Assembly (NCBI GenBank): GCA_030602225.1 | Contig: JAUWAD010000005.1 | Span: forward strand, 1-47,434 | Direction: 5' to 3' | Length of the DNA stretch: 47,434 nucleotides | Source of the DNA: Bacillota bacterium | GTDB taxonomy: Bacteria > Bacillota > Clostridia > Tissierellales > Tissierellaceae | In this document: positions 25,292 to 32,222 of the stretch, one piece after another | How positions within the stretch are numbered: position 1 is the stretch's first letter | How the letters are laid out: the number at the start of each line of letters is the position of its first letter | The notes under the pieces: model-generated | What the model was told of the DNA's origin: nothing | The model's database searches: none | What the model saw: only the letters and a program-made list of their open reading frames with translations | Translations under genes and position numbers: made by a program

Positions 25292-25663
25292 TTAAACAGA
25301 GATACCAAGACTCGCAAGCAGCTTCTTGGCAGTCTCTTTCTCTGGCCCCTGGAGCTTGTCCAGATTAGCAGTAATAGTGGAAATCGCAACTTTAGGCTGC
25401 GCCGGAGCACGAACAGACCAATCACCTTTCATTAGTCCATCCCATACTTTAGCAATAGCTTCTTCTGCATCTTTACCAGATCTGCCAGCAGCACTGTCAC
25501 CAAGTTTGTGGCCAAGTCCGAATGGGCCAAAAGCTTTCTGAATTTTAGGTGGGAGTTGGGAGAAATCAAATTCCATTGCTTCCTTTTCACCCTCAACTAC
25601 AGTGAGAATTACTATTCCAGGTTTTGTTACCAAATCTTTACTGAGTTTCTTCGCTCTTGCCAT
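25292..25663 (-). CDS. Hypothetical basic protein
   Basis: The 123-aa protein has a Lys-rich N-terminus (MARAKKLSKDLV). FSQLPPKIQKAFGPFGLG follows, then KVWDGLMKGDWSVRAPAQ, a pattern seen in small phage proteins near recombination genes. The base usage is noticeably more GC-rich than its neighbours. Its start lies inside the upstream RHH gene, with GGAGGAAAAGAAA upstream. It may be DNA-binding; the function is unknown. Confidence 0.65.
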   Translation of the reverse strand: MARAKKLSKDLVTKPGIVILTVVEGEKEAMEFDFSQLPPKIQKAFGPFGLGHKLGDSAAGRSGKDAEEAIAKVWDGLMKGDWSVRAPAQPKVAISTITANLDKLQGPEKETAKKLLASLGISV

Positions 25664-25808
25664 TTTCTTTTCCTCCTTTGAGGGTTAAAAAGTTTAAAAT
25701 TGCACTTTTAATCAGTCTTTTAACTGTAGTGCTGTCTCTGATTGCCAACATCTTTAGTTCTTTGTGTGTATCCCCAGGTATTAGAGTCTGCACATGAACA
25801 TGCTTCAT
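25638..25808 (-). CDS. Ribbon-helix-helix DNA-binding protein (Arc/CopG-like)
   Basis: This 56-aa frame reads VQTLIPGDTHKELKMLAIRDS followed by TVKRLIKSAILNF: a beta strand then two helices, as in Arc/CopG regulators. It starts at ATG 25808 with GGAGG 10 bases upstream and overlaps the next gene by 26 bases. It is the first gene after a promoter whose -10 lies inside a 20-bp palindrome, so it probably represses its own operon. This is a candidate regulator of the late part of the leftward operon. Confidence 0.7.
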   Translation of the reverse strand: MKHVHVQTLIPGDTHKELKMLAIRDSTTVKRLIKSAILNFLTLKGGKENGKSEETQ

Positions 25809-25859
25809 TTCATTTTTACCTCCTTTCAGTATAACCTTTAATATTGATAAAATCTACAT

Positions 25860-25879
25860 TATGATATATATATATCATA
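25860..25879 (-). promoter_or_regulatory. 20-bp palindromic operator candidate
   Basis: TATGATATATATATATCATA is a perfect 20-bp palindrome that covers the -10 of the promoter at 25869-25897. It lies 52 bases before the start of the ribbon-helix-helix gene. It is the expected binding site for that protein or for another dimeric regulator. Confidence 0.6.
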
Positions 25880-25897
25880 TTATGACACAGTTGTCAA
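25869..25897 (-). promoter_or_regulatory. Leftward promoter
   Basis: On the minus strand TTGACA is followed by 17 bases and TATATA, with TGA just before the -10 (extended -10). It precedes the ribbon-helix-helix gene and shares CTTGACAACTG with the promoter at 33278. Confidence 0.7.
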
Positions 25898-25945
25898 GGA
25901 TTATTTTGTAGTTTATGAAATATATTGTCATTCTTTATTCCCCTC

Positions 25946-26068
25946 CTACTCATTTATTCCCATTCTTTTATCTTCTCTCTTAGCTATAGTTAGTAAAACA
26001 CAAAAGAAGTAACCAACTAAAGCTCCTATAAATAATCCTACTAGTATTCCTAACCAGTAACTATTCAT
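25946..26068 (-). CDS. Small membrane protein
   Basis: The 40-aa protein has one clear membrane helix (LGILVGLFIGALVGYFFCVLL) and a basic tail (KREDKRMG). GGAGGTAACAG precedes ATG 26068, which overlaps the upstream stop. It could be a superinfection-exclusion, lysis-accessory or sensing peptide. The function is unknown. Confidence 0.6.
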   Translation of the reverse strand: MNSYWLGILVGLFIGALVGYFFCVLLTIAKREDKRMGINE

Positions 26069-26286
26069 CTGTTACCTCCTTTATTTTGTAGTCTCTCCGT
26101 GTAGTTATACAGCTCTATAAGTTCATGTGTAAGTAAACTGTCATCTCTGCGAGCCTGTTTTATTAGCTGATGCATAGCACAGTTTTGAGGATTGTAATTG
26201 AAGAAGTTGCAATTTTCTTCTACATCTAGCTTTTGTGGTAAAAGCATTATGTTTTCAGTTACTCTCATATATCGTGACAGTCTCAT
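26065..26286 (-). CDS. Hypothetical small helical protein
   Basis: The 73-aa protein starts at an ATG overlapping the previous stop. Charged helices are interrupted by ENCNFFNYNPQNC, with two Cys and His later (AMHQLIKQARRD). The Cys may bind a metal. The function is unknown. Confidence 0.6.
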   Translation of the reverse strand: MRLSRYMRVTENIMLLPQKLDVEENCNFFNYNPQNCAMHQLIKQARRDDSLLTHELIELYNYTERLQNKGGNR

Positions 26287-26480
26287 TCTATTCCCTCCAT
26301 TCCCATTCTTTTAGCAAACCTGTTAAGAGCCTTTAAAATAGAAGGCTCAAGATATACTCTATCCGTAGGGTCTCTGTGGTCGTTGGCATGCAGCCATATT
26401 CCATAGCCATCATAGAGTGTATAGACTCCATCTCCAATGTAGTCCATTCTACTCTGATCTTCATTTGTTAAGTTGTTCAT
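26283..26480 (-). CDS. Hypothetical small protein
   Basis: The 65-aa protein has Tyr/Asp-rich segments (MDYIGDGVYTLYDGYGIW) followed by a helix, LEPSILKALNRFAKRM. It overlaps the next gene by four bases. It has no recognised motif but is conserved-looking and well supported by its ribosome binding site. Confidence 0.6.
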   Translation of the reverse strand: MNNLTNEDQSRMDYIGDGVYTLYDGYGIWLHANDHRDPTDRVYLEPSILKALNRFAKRMGMEGIE

Positions 26481-26494
26481 TTACTACCTCCAAA

Positions 26495-26653
26495 TTATTG
26501 AGATTTAATTTCATCTCTTAGGTCACTTTCTGCATCAATTACACTGTCATTATTATACTCTCCGTCCTCAGAGAACCAATGGTCGCTTAGGGCATCTAAA
26601 ACCTTTTCAATTGTTTCTTTGGTTATTGTATAGTATACTTGATCTTTACTCAT
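26495..26653 (-). CDS. Hypothetical acidic small protein
   Basis: The 52-aa frame at ATG 26653 has GGAGGTGGTGAA before it and overlaps the ligase stop. It is acidic and helical (ETIEKVLDALSDHW, DSVIDAESDLRDEI). The function is unknown. A DNA-mimic role is possible but unproven. Confidence 0.55.
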   Translation of the reverse strand: MSKDQVYYTITKETIEKVLDALSDHWFSEDGEYNNDSVIDAESDLRDEIKSQ

Positions 26654-27498
26654 TTCACCACCTCCACTGCTACAGCACAGACAGGAACTCCATGCCTGGT
26701 TTTTTCATCTTCATGTTTTACAAGTAACATCTTTTCAATAAGATCTTCTCTATCTTTCCAATATTCTATTCTTTTAGAGTGTGGTAGTTTACCTGCCCCA
26801 ACATTAAATTCTGCATTGTCATTATCTTTAACAGTAAATCCTCCAACCATACTCTTAGGTTCTCCATACTTATCAATAGCTTCATATACAGCAACTATTT
26901 TATATTTATCTTTTGAGGTAGGCTTAAATTTAATCATGGCAGAACATTTCTTCTTAATATATAAAGAGCTTGGGTTTCTAAAGATAATACCTTCATAACC
27001 TTCTTCCATCCATTCTTGAAGGTGAGTTTGCCAAGTATCTGGAGAAGCTATCCTTGTAGGAACAAGTTGAATAATATCTCCTATATCACCCAATACAAAA
27101 TTACTTTTTTGTATTTTAAGGAGTCTTTGAGTCCTGTGAAACTGGTCAGATACTATTCCTTGGTAATCAAAGATGTGGAATTGTAATACCTCTGAATCTG
27201 GATGCTTATTAACAGTCCTATTTGCAACTGAATTGATTTGCTCTTGGCTCCAGCCGTGTAAATAAGCTTCTCCATCGTATGGTAGATGAGGAAGTTTCTT
27301 TAGCTCTTCTTTTATATGAGGAAAGTATCTAAACTCAACCCCATAAGATGAGAGAAGAACAGGCTCGTTATGAAACCACTCCACTCTCATCCTCTGTCCT
27401 CTATACTTTGGCTGTATAAAGAACTGTCTTCCAAGGTTTTGAATTTTTCTTGTACTGGCAGGATATGCCAGCATTATATTTTCTCTTTTTCTTCTCAT
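26650..27498 (-). CDS. ATP-dependent DNA ligase
   Basis: The 282-aa protein starts at 27498 after AAGGAGGATAA. Ligase motifs are visible: nucleotide-binding lysine in QPKYRGQR (K31), motif III LPYDGEAYLH (73-80), motif IV EGYEGIIFRNP (~168), and motif V MIKFKP (~188). Motif I has Arg where many ligases have Asp (KxDG). It is similar to phage ligases with KxNG/KxDG cores. It seals nicks during replication and recombination. The C-terminal OB-like part continues to the end. It overlaps the gene upstream by four bases. Confidence 0.85.
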   Translation of the reverse strand: MRRKRENIMLAYPASTRKIQNLGRQFFIQPKYRGQRMRVEWFHNEPVLLSSYGVEFRYFPHIKEELKKLPHLPYDGEAYLHGWSQEQINSVANRTVNKHPDSEVLQFHIFDYQGIVSDQFHRTQRLLKIQKSNFVLGDIGDIIQLVPTRIASPDTWQTHLQEWMEEGYEGIIFRNPSSLYIKKKCSAMIKFKPTSKDKYKIVAVYEAIDKYGEPKSMVGGFTVKDNDNAEFNVGAGKLPHSKRIEYWKDREDLIEKMLLVKHEDEKTRHGVPVCAVAVEVVK

Positions 27499-27731
27499 TT
27501 ATCCTCCTTCAATTTCTTTAGTCTAACACTATAGAAAGAGTATTCAGAAAGTGTTCTATTTTTATTAGGCTTATCTTCATTAGTAATATCACAAGCAAAC
27601 AGACCACCAGTATCTACAAAATGAATCTTCTTTATCTTTCCAATTAAGCCTCTAATATCCTTTCTGCCAGGATAGTGTGCATCTGCTCTATTAGTTCCAA
27701 TTACTTGTACTCTATCGCCTACTTTAATCAT
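27495..27731 (-). CDS. Hypothetical SH3/KOW-like small protein
   Basis: The start at 27731 (MIKVGDRVQV) follows GGAGGACAAA. The 78-aa protein has the opening of a small beta barrel (KVGDRVQVIGTN, GLIGKIKKIHFVD), with Lys/Asn-rich loops. It may bind nucleic acid. It overlaps both neighbours by four or eight bases, so expression is coupled. Confidence 0.65.
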   Translation of the reverse strand: MIKVGDRVQVIGTNRADAHYPGRKDIRGLIGKIKKIHFVDTGGLFACDITNEDKPNKNRTLSEYSFYSVRLKKLKEDK

Positions 27732-27951
27732 TTTGTCCTCCTCTTCCATATCTTATTCTGTGCCCATTGATAAGATTTTGTCTTAGATCATCAATTCTTA
27801 TTACCCCTTCAATCTCAAGAATAGCAATAAGATGTGACAATCCATCCACTAGTAAATCCACAGATGTTTGAAGTGTTTCTAACCGTCCTTTACCACTATA
27901 TGTAGGATCTCCATCAAATGCTTTTGTAATATTATTATAAAGTATATTCAT
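27724..27951 (-). CDS. Hypothetical helical small protein
   Basis: I take the ATG at 27951 (GGAGGAATA before it) as the start. The 75-aa protein has helices (ETLQTSVDLLVDGLSHLIAIL) and a basic C-terminus (NGHRIRYGRGG). It overlaps the downstream gene by 8 bases. The function is unknown. Confidence 0.6.
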   Translation of the reverse strand: MNILYNNITKAFDGDPTYSGKGRLETLQTSVDLLVDGLSHLIAILEIEGVIRIDDLRQNLINGHRIRYGRGGQND

Positions 27952-27986
27952 TATTCCTCCTATCTTGCACTCGTTTTCATCTTCTT

Positions 27987-28220
27987 TCACCTTGATAATT
28001 TACGAGTAGTTCTTTGATTCTGTTTAAAGTATCCACCTTTTCCACTTCTAACATGGAAATTATCTATAGCTGAACCTGACATATCAGCTACCATACCAGC
28101 TTTAAACTTGTTTATAAGATCAGTAAAGAAGCTGAGAGCTCCAAACTGAGTTTTGCCTTTCGCAACTTTAGTTCCTTCATTTCTTTCTCCAATAATAATT
28201 TCTTTCTTTTCTTCTTCCAT
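27987..28220 (-). CDS. Hypothetical basic small protein
   Basis: The start at 28220 (MEEEKKEIII) follows GAGGAGGAATAAA. The 77-aa protein has ALSFFTDLINKFKAGMVADMSG and a basic C-terminus (RSGKGGYFKQNQRTTRKLSR), which could bind nucleic acid. A tiny gap separates it from the next upstream gene. Confidence 0.6.
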   Translation of the reverse strand: MEEEKKEIIIGERNEGTKVAKGKTQFGALSFFTDLINKFKAGMVADMSGSAIDNFHVRSGKGGYFKQNQRTTRKLSR

Positions 28221-28221
28221 T

Positions 28222-28500
28222 TTATTCCTCCTCTTGAGATATAACGTCCAGCAAATCTCTAAGCTTTCTTTCATCACTTTTTCCTATATCAATAATTATA
28301 GATACTGCATCTATAACTGAAGATAAAGCCAGATGTAACCCTTCAATCCTTGCTTCAGAAATCTTAGCCTCTAAGTAATTACCTGCTCTTGTAAAAGTAG
28401 CTGACCTCGTAGTTTCTTTTCTGATAGACTTATAAATACTATCAGTAATTTCTACTCTGAACTCTTCAATTGTTTTCTTCTTTATTTTTGGCTCTGCCAT
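28222..28500 (-). CDS. Hypothetical helical protein
   Basis: The 92-aa protein is charged and helical throughout (KKKTIEEFRVEITDSIYKSI, LHLALSSVIDAVSIIID), with an acidic C-terminus. It has GGAGGAC upstream of its ATG. It looks like a small oligomerising accessory factor. The function is unknown. Confidence 0.6.
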   Translation of the reverse strand: MAEPKIKKKTIEEFRVEITDSIYKSIRKETTRSATFTRAGNYLEAKISEARIEGLHLALSSVIDAVSIIIDIGKSDERKLRDLLDVISQEEE

Positions 28501-28516
28501 TTTAGTCCTCCTTTCT

Positions 28517-28666
28517 TTAAAAAGCTATCGAGCAATCCTCACAGACTTCTGTATCAGGATACTCTTTAATAAATTCAGGATCTATTATTTCTCCACAGTC
28601 AAAGCATCTCCTAGGTTTAAAATCTTCCTTATAATTATCAATTTCTGGATCATGTAAGTTAACCAT
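28517..28666 (-). CDS. Zinc-ribbon mini-protein
   Basis: The 49-aa frame has AAAGGAGGTAACA before ATG 28666. CFDCG at ~21-25 and CEDC at ~42-45 form a classic four-Cys zinc ribbon with an acidic spacer between. It is too small for a catalytic role. It could be an anti-host or DNA-binding adaptor. Confidence 0.65.
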   Translation of the reverse strand: MVNLHDPEIDNYKEDFKPRRCFDCGEIIDPEFIKEYPDTEVCEDCSIAF

Positions 28667-28677
28667 TGTTACCTCCT

Positions 28678-29106
28678 TTAAGTACATTTATATACATAGT
28701 CATCAACTTCTTTAGTACCTATTTTTACTCTCTTACACAAAGAAGAATAATCGACACATAAAGTTAATCTTGGATACTCCCCCTGTCCGAAAGGAGCTTT
28801 TTTATGTTGAAAATAGAAAGTAATTTCTCCCAGTCCCTTATTCGATTGGCTCTCTTCTCGTTTCTCCATATAATCAAAGGTGAATACAGTTTCCTCAATT
28901 AAGAGTGGAAGCGTTTTATCATCCTCTTTGGTCAGATAGATTGTAGCAGTTAGTACAGCAGAAGATTGATTTATATATACTTCTCTATTAAACTGCGTCT
29001 TCAACTCCTCAATAATAGGATATATATCCTTATGTCTTTCAATAGACTTAAGCTTTGATCTTTGTCTACGCATTGCAGTTTTTATTGTGTTTGTATAAAG
29101 TGTCAT
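28678..29106 (-). CDS. Hypothetical protein
   Basis: The 142-aa protein has a basic N-terminus (TAMRRQRSKLKSIERHKD), then beta strands alternating with acidic loops (SAVLTATIYLTKEDD, EITFYFQHKKAP). AAGGAGGAAATA precedes the ATG. It overlaps the upstream gene by 41 bases. The family is not recognised. Confidence 0.6.
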   Translation of the reverse strand: MTLYTNTIKTAMRRQRSKLKSIERHKDIYPIIEELKTQFNREVYINQSSAVLTATIYLTKEDDKTLPLLIEETVFTFDYMEKREESQSNKGLGEITFYFQHKKAPFGQGEYPRLTLCVDYSSLCKRVKIGTKEVDDYVYKCT

Positions 29107-29554
29107 TATTTCCTCCTTTAAGAAAGATTAAGTCTTCTTTGGTTAAACTGTCTTCTTCATGTTTTATAATGTCTTCAGCACTATAACCATCCTGCTTCAT
29201 TAATTTCCATCTCCTCTTTTTTTGTGCTGTGTCCTCAATATTTACTCTCTTTACTTCTCCGTTCTTATTCTTTTTAAAAGCAATTAAAGGAGACTGTGGA
29301 ATCTTTTTAAGTAGAACCCAAAGTTTTCCATCCTTCCAAAGTCTTTTCACTTTCATCTGTGCAGCTTTTATAGGATCAATATCAGATAGAATCTTTATTT
29401 CTCTCCTGAGAGAAAGAAGAACTTCTGTTTGAATTTCTCTATCTTCACAGGGAAGGAATAATTCATCTCCAAGTTCAGATTTACTAACTTCATCAAGCCA
29501 TTTTATTATAATGTCTCGGGTTTTCAAGTCAGTACCTTTACTTTCTTGTAACAC
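29066..29554 (-). CDS. Hypothetical protein
   Basis: The 162-aa protein starts at GTG with AGGAACAAT upstream. It is charged and helical, with a C-terminal segment MKQDGYSAEDIIKHEEDSL. That tail resembles the end of the protein at 30095 (MLQDGKNEEEIEEY), which could be a shared docking helix. The function is unknown. Confidence 0.6.
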   Translation of the reverse strand: MLQESKGTDLKTRDIIIKWLDEVSKSELGDELFLPCEDREIQTEVLLSLRREIKILSDIDPIKAAQMKVKRLWKDGKLWVLLKKIPQSPLIAFKKNKNGEVKRVNIEDTAQKKRRWKLMKQDGYSAEDIIKHEEDSLTKEDLIFLKGGNNDTLYKHNKNCNA

Positions 29555-29907
29555 ATTGTTCCTGGGGAGCTACTATAGTTATCTTTGACCCTACTTTTCC
29601 TATAAAAAAGACCAACTAAAAGTTTTTCATAGAAAATTTTAACGTCTGTGTAATGGCACAAGTCTTTTTCTTTTGGTTTTCGCCCTTTACCCAAGCCCTT
29701 TACTTTTATTACTATATACCTTTCCTGTCCGGGAATAAGAGCATGAAGAATAAACTTTTCTGCAGTCACCTTAGTTGTAAATGTCATTACTCCAACAGTT
29801 TCTTTTCTTGCCTCTACAACACTACCTTTTTTATAGTAAAGACAGTATTTACCTGTTATCAGACAACTCTTTCTATCTTCTGTTACTACTTTCCATCTTA
29901 TTAGCAT
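29524..29907 (-). CDS. Paralogous small protein, copy 1
   Basis: The 127-aa protein is clearly related to the protein at 30708. Both have a Tyr-rich start, an AR-x-(D/E)TxGV segment with F-x-TK, GKGRKPK or GRGKTPK, and a C-terminus ending in (S/P)PGT-x-CY-x-x-V-x-VL. It is basic and beta-rich. This duplicated pair occurs 0.8 kb apart around a tRNA-like RNA. The function is unknown, but it is likely nucleic-acid-binding. Confidence 0.65.
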   Translation of the reverse strand: MLIRWKVVTEDRKSCLITGKYCLYYKKGSVVEARKETVGVMTFTTKVTAEKFILHALIPGQERYIVIKVKGLGKGRKPKEKDLCHYTDVKIFYEKLLVGLFYRKSRVKDNYSSSPGTMCYKKVKVLT

Positions 29908-29937
29908 AGTTTCCTCCTTTTACTTCTCAGTAGAAAA

Positions 29938-29950
29938 GTCAATAATTGAC
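29938..29950 (+). promoter_or_regulatory. Dispersed palindrome, site 6
   Basis: GTCAA-TAA-TTGAC followed by ATAGCTTA, oriented as on the + strand, between leftward genes. Confidence 0.7.
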
Positions 29951-29961
29951 ATAGCTTAGTT

Positions 29962-30084
29962 CTACCACCATGTTCTCCAAGGTGGTTTATATGGCTTGGA
30001 TAAGTAATATATTATAAGACAGAAAACTATTCCAAGTATGAATATAAATAAACTGACCATGAGGTAAAGTAGGAGTATTTTCAT
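29962..30084 (-). CDS. Small membrane protein
   Basis: The 40-aa protein at ATG 30084 has GGAGGACAAA upstream. One hydrophobic helix (LMVSLFIFILGIVFCLIIYYL) is followed by an aromatic, basic tail (KPYKPPWRTWW). It is likely a single-pass membrane peptide. The function is unknown. Confidence 0.6.
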   Translation of the reverse strand: MKILLLYLMVSLFIFILGIVFCLIIYYLSKPYKPPWRTWW

Positions 30085-30094
30085 TTTGTCCTCC

Positions 30095-30481
30095 TTAATT
30101 ATTCTGGAAGTATTCCTCTATTTCCTCTTCGTTCTTCCCATCTTGAAGCATCCTTCTTCTTATCTTCTCGTTATCTGTAGTACCAGTGCTGATCTTCTCT
30201 TCAAGAGGAGCTTCATTGCCTTCTGAATCAATTATAGCAAAGTTAAACTCTTCTATATTCTTACCAATAATAACTGCAAGATCATCTTCTTTAGTTCTCT
30301 TAGAGATAGTAATGATAGAAGCTATTGAAGGAGCAATCTTTTCAAGCTTATTTCTTTGCCTGTGCAGAGACATTCTTATTCTATCCATCTGTTTCTCATT
30401 ATCACACTTGATAACAAGAGTCTGTCCAGGTGGAAGATCTTCCATTACATAGTTAAATATGTCAATTGGATTAGCTTTCAA
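30095..30481 (-). CDS. Hypothetical acidic helical protein
   Basis: The 128-aa protein has AAGGAGGTGAAATA before its ATG. PPGQTLVIKCDNEKQMDRIR and SLHRQRNKLEKIAP suggest alternating helix and strand. The acidic C-terminus includes MLQDGKNEEEIEEYF, similar to the tail of the 29066 protein. The function is unknown. Confidence 0.6.
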   Translation of the reverse strand: MKANPIDIFNYVMEDLPPGQTLVIKCDNEKQMDRIRMSLHRQRNKLEKIAPSIASIITISKRTKEDDLAVIIGKNIEEFNFAIIDSEGNEAPLEEKISTGTTDNEKIRRRMLQDGKNEEEIEEYFQNN

Positions 30482-30503
30482 TTATTTCACCTCCTTAATT
30501 TGA

Positions 30504-30655
30504 TATACGGGGCAAGAATTGAACTTGCAATCAACAGGGCTGCCTGTTTTCAGTACTTACCTTCCCTATGGGGCTTTAGATATCCTCAGATAAGTCTTCA
30601 CCTGAATCGGTGCTTTGCAACACGAAAGCATTGAACCAATAATGCTATCCCGTAT
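30504..30655 (-). tRNA. tRNA-like RNA with an extra ~75-base domain
   Basis: On the minus strand the ends form a perfect 7-bp acceptor stem (ATACGGG/CCCGTAT, discriminator A, no CCA encoded). A D-arm (AGCA/TGCT with GG in the loop) and a canonical T-arm (GCAAG TTCAATT CTTGC) are also present. The anticodon-like arm has the loop TTGCAAA, reading GCA (Cys), but its stem is imperfect. About 75 extra bases then follow with further helices (ACTTATC/GGTAAGT and AACAGG/CCTGTT) before the T-arm. It is far longer than any normal tRNA, so it may be an inserted, intron-bearing or novel tRNA-like RNA. Confidence 0.6.
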
Positions 30656-30707
30656 AAAGATATAGTTAAGTAGTATAACTCTTAATAGTCATCCTCACAC
30701 TCAGCAT

Positions 30708-31100
30708 CTATACAATTAGACTCTCCACAAAATTTGCATCGTTTTCACTTTCTCTTAATACTTCTACTGCAGGATAACAGATAGTTCCTTTTGGAGGAGA
30801 TGACATATCTGATACACAAGATTTTTTACTGTAGAAATACAGCAAACCTCCATAACCACAGATATATTTAGGAGTTTTACCTCTCCCAATAGGAAGAACT
30901 CTTAAGATTCTTTTCTCATATGCTGTTACAGTTTTTAAAAAGTTTTTAGCTTGTTTCTTCGTTTTAAAGCAGAATACTCCAAGTGTGTCCTCTCTTGCTG
31001 TCGTTATTCCTCCTTGTATATATCTAAGATTATAACCTTTTCTGTGTTCAAACATACTTTTATTATATTTTACTATTTTAAATACTGGCCTTCTTGGCAT
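30708..31100 (-). CDS. Paralogous small protein, copy 2
   Basis: The 130-aa protein is the second copy of the pair with the gene at 29524. It shares ARED-x-LGVFCFKTKKQAKNFL, GRGKTPK and PPKGTICYPAVEVL. It has a basic N-terminus (MPRRPVFKIVKYNK) and an AAAGGAGGGACT ribosome binding site. Extra residues at the C-terminus are unique. The function is unknown; duplication near the tRNA-like RNA is notable. Confidence 0.65.
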   Translation of the reverse strand: MPRRPVFKIVKYNKSMFEHRKGYNLRYIQGGITTAREDTLGVFCFKTKKQAKNFLKTVTAYEKRILRVLPIGRGKTPKYICGYGGLLYFYSKKSCVSDMSSPPKGTICYPAVEVLRESENDANFVESLIV

Positions 31101-31113
31101 AGTCCCTCCTTTA

Positions 31114-31560
31114 TTATCTTATTATAATAAACTCTTTTTGTAGGAGTTCTTTTATCAAATCTCCAACATGAGATAGTGATACATTTAAAGCTTTAGCTTT
31201 GCATTTCGCTGCCTTTAGAATATCAGCTCTGAACTCTATCTCATGTTGTTCTGTCCAATCTCCTTGATAAATACCAGTGAACTCTTCCAGCTGCTTTATC
31301 TTAGCAGTTAAATTGTAGATACTGCGGTTAAAGTGCTCTGCCTCCTTTATTACTTTAGTATCAATACAAGAAAAATGTACTTCTATTGCAACAGCAGTAT
31401 ATAGTTTACCCAGTTTTGCTTTCTGCTGCTCCTCTGGATTATCTCCCGGGCCAAGAGTGATTAGCGTTGTATAGTCTCCCTCAATAAATTGCTTTTTACA
31501 AGCAGGGCATAATTCTCCTATGGAAGGGTGGTCTTTAGTTTTTGGGCCATATCTTTCCAT
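31114..31560 (-). CDS. Zinc-ribbon protein (phage family)
   Basis: The 148-aa protein starts with CPACKKQFIEGDYTTLITLG (Cys 18 and 21) and has His-x-x-Cys (HFSC) later. It is helical after residue 60. The opening C-P-x-C-K-x-x-F-x-x-G-D is frequent among conserved phage hypothetical proteins. It is probably a metal-binding structural or DNA-binding protein. It is preceded by GGAGGATTAA. Confidence 0.65.
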   Translation of the reverse strand: MERYGPKTKDHPSIGELCPACKKQFIEGDYTTLITLGPGDNPEEQQKAKLGKLYTAVAIEVHFSCIDTKVIKEAEHFNRSIYNLTAKIKQLEEFTGIYQGDWTEQHEIEFRADILKAAKCKAKALNVSLSHVGDLIKELLQKEFIIIR

Positions 31561-31572
31561 TTAATCCTCCTT

Positions 31573-31704
31573 CTAAACTCTATAATATCTTATGGGTCTT
31601 AACGCTTTTCTTTCTTCTTCTGTTACTGTTTTAATAATCTTTACTTTATTAAACTTTGGCCATAGGAACTTTTTTGGGCATCCTTCAAATATTGTAGTTT
31701 TCAT
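31573..31704 (-). CDS. Hypothetical basic small protein
   Basis: This 43-aa frame has AAAGGAGGTAAAGT before ATG 31704 and is rich in Lys and aromatic residues (KKFLWPKFNKVKIIKTVTEE). Its stop overlaps the next ribosome binding site. The function is unknown. Confidence 0.5.
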   Translation of the reverse strand: MKTTIFEGCPKKFLWPKFNKVKIIKTVTEEERKALRPIRYYRV

Positions 31705-31707
31705 ACT

Positions 31708-32079
31708 TTACCTCCTTTCTTGATAAGTGTAATTCCTGTACGCATAAATCAGCATATCAACAAGTTCTTGAACAGGTTTCTTTTCAAGAATTTGTCTACA
31801 TTTTTTACAAGTTCTGACAAAATCAGTAATTGCTTCCCTGTTCTTTGAAACAAGCTCCTTTGGAACATGGGAAGTGATAAACTCAACAGTGATAGATTTA
31901 CAGCAGGAACAGGAGATATTCCTCTGAATTTGAACAGGAACTCCCTTATCTTTTAAGTTAGTATATTGAAGTAGTTTTCTGTTTCTTACTTTCTTTGGTT
32001 TCTTAAAACCTAAAGAGAGTAGAATCTTTTGATTTTTCAGGGTCTGGCTGTTCCAGTCTATGTTAATTATCTTTGGCAT
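31708..32079 (-). CDS. Zinc-finger-like protein
   Basis: The start at 32079 (MPKIINIDW) follows GAGGAGCTCAA. The 123-aa protein has CSCC and CKKC about 35 residues apart, with basic segments (KKPKKVRNRKLLQY) before them. It is likely a nucleic-acid-binding zinc protein. It overlaps the small upstream frame by 13 bases. Confidence 0.65.
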   Translation of the reverse strand: MPKIINIDWNSQTLKNQKILLSLGFKKPKKVRNRKLLQYTNLKDKGVPVQIQRNISCSCCKSITVEFITSHVPKELVSKNREAITDFVRTCKKCRQILEKKPVQELVDMLIYAYRNYTYQERR

Positions 32080-32222
32080 TTGAGCTCCTCTTTCTTCACT
32101 GCTTCCCATACCTCTAGAATAGAGGGATTATAATTTTTAGATATCGCTGATTGTAAACTGATTGTATTTATACTGGATGCCTCTCGCTGTCTCTTCCACT
32201 CTTTCTTAGGACATACTTTCAT
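32067..32222 (-). CDS. Second half of a split small gene
   Basis: The 51-aa frame starts at an ATG overlapping the stop of the frame at 32219-32299 (ATGA), without its own ribosome binding site. Its start KVCPKKEWKRQREA looks like the continuation of a common phage family (RVSDxKAEELVxKGWKYxPKKEWK). Two defects explain the split: a TGA where Trp is expected and one missing base. It may be a broken gene or expressed by coupling. Confidence 0.45.
   Translation of the reverse strand: MKVCPKKEWKRQREASSINTISLQSAISKNYNPSILEVWEAVKKEELKCQR

Noticed and set aside
25874-25940. 18-aa frame near the 25869 promoter
   Set aside because: It has a ribosome binding site but spans the promoter itself, so it would not be on the transcript from that promoter.
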